A program made the position numbers and the translations under genes. Of a stretch of 22,973 nt of DNA, positions 21,280 to 22,973 are shown piece after piece. Numbering within the stretch: position 1 is the stretch's first letter; each line of letters opens with the position of its first letter. Source of the DNA: a virus. The notes below the pieces were generated by a model. The model saw only the letters and a list, made by a program, of their open reading frames with translations, was not told the DNA's origin and did not search any database. The DNA is taken from positions 1 to 22,973 of the IMG/VR virus record IMGVR_UViG_3300023174_000659. One strand, given 5' to 3'.

Positions 21280-21930
21280 ATGCAAGACCTTGCAAGAATA
21301 CTTGCACAAAATATACGAGCTGGTTCAGGAAATCATGGACTTACCGAAGAACAATTATATCAAGTGTTTGCTCACAGTGATAACGTAAATCAACTGGCCT
21401 ACAGTTTGTTTAAATGTGCTGAAATCAGTGGCAAAACTGCGTTCACTGCACAGGTAACTGCAATTTCAAAACCCAGCTTAACAGAATTTACAACTTGGCA
21501 TCAAATTGATGAATCCTGGAATAATTCTTGGGGGTTTGATAAATCTCATCCTGGTTGTTACATTTACGGAGTATTTGAAAATGGCGCACCCACTGCCTCT
21601 GCTGATTTTTTAGATCCTGCTGTGATCTATATAGGCGAAAGTCGTGCCACTAGTAGAAACAGCATGCTGGGCAGGCGTACAGACTTTAAAGGAACTGTAA
21701 GGAATCCTAGATTAAGCCCATACGGTTGTGGTACTGTGTTTAAAGAAAAGTTTGGTGCAGGTAAAATCAATCATGTTTATCAGGCCTATCTTCCTATGCA
21801 TCCTAGCTATTGTAAAGAAATAGAATTAGATTTGTTAGTAGAATTTTACAAGAAGTACAATGCAATACCTGCTTGTAATCCCAGTCTGGATTTGGTAAAA
21901 GTTAAAAAAATTTTAAAGATCGACATATGA
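21280..21930 (+). CDS. GIY-YIG-like endonuclease (216 aa)
   Basis: The GIY-YIG signature is present in a loose form. 'GCYIYGV' (92-98) stands for the GIY strand and 'AVIYIGES' (114-121) for the YIG strand. Arg122, Arg132 and Arg133 are candidates for the catalytic Arg. 'CKEIELDLLVEFYKKYNAIP' (178-197) with Glu180/Glu182 supplies the catalytic Glu helix and 'PACN' the closing Asn. The family makes single-strand nicks or double-strand breaks in DNA and includes phage homing endonucleases. The about 85-residue N-terminal region and its substrate are unknown. Start: AAAAGGA lies 6 nt before the ATG. Its end overlaps the next gene by 4 nt (ATGA). A free-standing homing nuclease beside the capsid gene is plausible, since T4-like phages carry many of these. 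A housekeeping repair nuclease is an alternative. Confidence 0.72.
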   Translation: MQDLARILAQNIRAGSGNHGLTEEQLYQVFAHSDNVNQLAYSLFKCAEISGKTAFTAQVTAISKPSLTEFTTWHQIDESWNNSWGFDKSHPGCYIYGVFENGAPTASADFLDPAVIYIGESRATSRNSMLGRRTDFKGTVRNPRLSPYGCGTVFKEKFGAGKINHVYQAYLPMHPSYCKEIELDLLVEFYKKYNAIPACNPSLDLVKVKKILKIDI

Positions 21931-22259
21931 ACAAAAATATTAAAGCAGGCAGTGATATCCACGCAGGTGATGGTGGCTATAGTGAAAGCACACAAGAAGA
22001 ATACAACAAGTTTGTAAAGGATCGCAATCAATCATTGCTCAAGATGAGACTTCGAGAATTTGAAAGAGCATCTGGAATAGACGTGTACGGACTTGGAGCA
22101 AGACGAGAAAAATGGGAAGCCACACTAGAAAAGTTTGCCCAATTGATTGCACAGGATTGTGCTGGCGTTTGTGATCTATATGCCATGCCCGACGGCACCA
22201 GTGAAACGGCAATAATTTTATCTCTTGCAATAAAACACAGATATAGTGCTGAAGGGTAA
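21927..22259 (+). CDS. Small hypothetical protein coupled to the GIY-YIG gene (110 aa)
   Basis: The start overlaps the upstream stop as ATGA, so translation is probably coupled. The first 25 residues are Gly/Ser-rich ('AGSDIHAGDGGYSES') and likely disordered. Residues 35-85 are helical ('SLLKMRLREFERASGIDVYG' and 'WEATLEKFAQLIAQDCAGVC'). The 'LEKFAQLIAQDCAGVCDLY' helix resembles a widespread small phage protein type with 'KFAELIVRECA' whose function is unknown. No catalytic motif is visible. It ends about 75 nt before the terminator at 22337-22358. The pairing with a nuclease could mean an accessory subunit, but nothing in the sequence shows contact. Confidence 0.72.
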   Translation: MNKNIKAGSDIHAGDGGYSESTQEEYNKFVKDRNQSLLKMRLREFERASGIDVYGLGARREKWEATLEKFAQLIAQDCAGVCDLYAMPDGTSETAIILSLAIKHRYSAEG

Positions 22260-22336
22260 TAGGTCGTTAAATTTAATTATTGTCTAGGCCTCTACTGTCT
22301 GACCAACAAAATGTGCTAGAATTTTATTAACAAAGA

Positions 22337-22358
22337 AAAAGGGCCGAAAGGCCCTTTT
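22337..22358. terminator. Bidirectional rho-independent terminator between the 110-aa gene and gp23
   Basis: AAAAGGGCC (22337-22345), GAAA loop, GGCCCTTTT (22350-22358) form a 9-bp stem with a very stable tetraloop. T runs occur on both strands, so it can end the plus-strand GIY-YIG unit and the minus-strand gp23 transcript. Confidence 0.93.
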
Positions 22359-22388
22359 CCTTCTTCCCATCCCTGGGTAGTTCTCTGA

Positions 22389-22973
22389 TTAGGAGAATGA
22401 TAGGTTTGATACAGCGATCTCGCCAACATAGTCACCAGCGTTACCGAAAGAACTTGCTGTGTTAGTAAGTTCAATGTAACCGTAACGTGTCATGAATGAC
22501 ACAACTGGTTCAAATGTTGATGGATCAAGAACAACACCACTGCTCATCAACGGAATGTATGGGCAGTAGAATGCGGCTGCGTCAGCTTCGCTTGAACCTT
22601 TGTAACCAACCAACACAGGTGTTGAGTCAGATGCATAAGAGTCAACGAACACACGCATAGCGCCGTTCAATGTACCAACAAACTTGGTGTTTGTAGGTGC
22701 TTCGAAAGTACCTTCTGTGGTACGAGCAAAAGCAGAAGTTGTAGCAGACTGAAGAACAGTCAAGCTAGCTGGAGATACAACAGCCCAGTTACCTGCGCCA
22801 CGACGTGTACGTTGGGCGATCAAGTTAGCAACACGGTTGATCAAAACTGCCAATGCGGCATGTTCGTCACCAACGAATGTAGCTGTACCAGAAACGGTAG
22901 CTTGGTTGTATGTGAACTCAGTAGAAGCCAATGAGCGCAAGCTCAATAGAATTTCTTGGTCAATCTCAGCAGT
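22389..22973 (-). CDS. 23: gp23-like major capsid protein (partial, N-terminus outside window)
   Basis: The frame is open from the right edge to TAA at 22389-22391 (194 residues). The first visible part 'TAEIDQEILLSLRSLASTEF' is continuous with the rest, so the TTG near 22946 is internal and not a start. 'LIAQRTRRGAGNWAVVSPAS', 'FVGTLNGAMRVFVDSYASDS', 'VLVGYKGSSEADAAAFYCPY' followed by 'IPLM', 'FEPVVSFMTRYGYIELTN' and the ending 'VGEIAVSNLSFS' follow the C-terminal half of T4 gp23 ('RIKVYVDPYA', 'VVVGYKG', 'GIFYAPYVPL', 'FKTRYG'). gp23 forms the hexamers of the HK97-fold capsid and is usually cleaved at its N-terminus by the gp21 protease. The terminator at 22337-22358 follows. By T4 synteny, genes 22, 21 and 20 would lie to the right. 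Confidence 0.95.
   Translation of the reverse strand, partial: TAEIDQEILLSLRSLASTEFTYNQATVSGTATFVGDEHAALAVLINRVANLIAQRTRRGAGNWAVVSPASLTVLQSATTSAFARTTEGTFEAPTNTKFVGTLNGAMRVFVDSYASDSTPVLVGYKGSSEADAAAFYCPYIPLMSSGVVLDPSTFEPVVSFMTRYGYIELTNTASSFGNAGDYVGEIAVSNLSFS

Noticed and set aside
22389-22946. Capsid gene starting at the TTG near 22946
   Set aside because: The frame stays open to the window edge with gp23-like sequence upstream (TAEIDQEILL), so this codon is an internal Leu.

Overview
The window is a piece of the virion gene region of a T4-like contractile-tailed phage (myovirus), most likely from an aquatic (marine or freshwater) Gram-negative host. The diagnostic genes are the C-terminal part of a gp23-type major capsid protein at the right edge, and gp13-, gp14- and gp15-like neck and tail-completion proteins at the left. 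Between them lies about 14 kb of Gly/Asn/Thr-rich fibre and adhesin genes of the 'TGN-ITGGN' repeat type that is common in cyanophage and other aquatic T4-like genomes. Good Shine-Dalgarno sites, two near-perfect sigma70 promoters and repeated T4-late-type TAAATA boxes fit a Gram-negative host. The sequence does not show which host it is.

Layout, left to right. (1) 1-2386, minus strand: a cassette read from two strong sigma70-type promoters. It holds a 35-aa CxxC microprotein, a 95-aa and a 381-aa protein of unknown function, and then a gp13-like neck gene that leaves the window. (2) 2442-5587, plus strand: gp14-like, gp15-like and a Nudix hydrolase, tightly packed with ATGA coupling. Both neck proteins carry extra C-terminal modules. 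(3) 5568-9273, minus strand: a 224-aa Rossmann-like protein, a 530-aa fibre and a 468-aa fibre, each fibre with its own TAAATA-type late promoter. (4) 9308-14445: a strong terminator and a giant 1676-aa fibre with its own late promoter. (5) 14480-20549, minus strand: a nearly gapless operon of eight genes (420, 688, 133, 104, 203, 194, 220 and 220 aa as encountered from left to right), mostly small fibre or baseplate-decoration proteins plus a second Rossmann-like protein. (6) 21234-22358, plus strand: a GIY-YIG-like endonuclease and a coupled 110-aa protein, ending in a bidirectional terminator shared with gp23. (7) 22389-22973, minus strand: gp23-like capsid protein, partial.

How the genes fit together: the capsid and neck genes build the head and its junction to the tail. 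The fibre cluster supplies the host-recognition apparatus and is built by reshuffling a small set of modules: a fibre-start module, 'NGLY' modules, TGN repeats, 'RYNT' modules, 'GDGTT' modules, and a shared C-terminal 'YADxAE' domain. The Nudix, GIY-YIG and small sigma70-driven genes are accessory genes placed between the structural blocks.

The most distinctive observations are: a rho-independent terminator whose 3' arm is also the Shine-Dalgarno of the next gene (19732-19766); TAAATA boxes only 5-7 nt from two start codons that lack a Shine-Dalgarno (possible leaderless late mRNAs); a CBM5/12-like segment within the gp14-like neck protein; and two related Maf/MptE-like proteins inside the fibre locus. 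All functional calls rest on motif recognition by eye. No database search was run.
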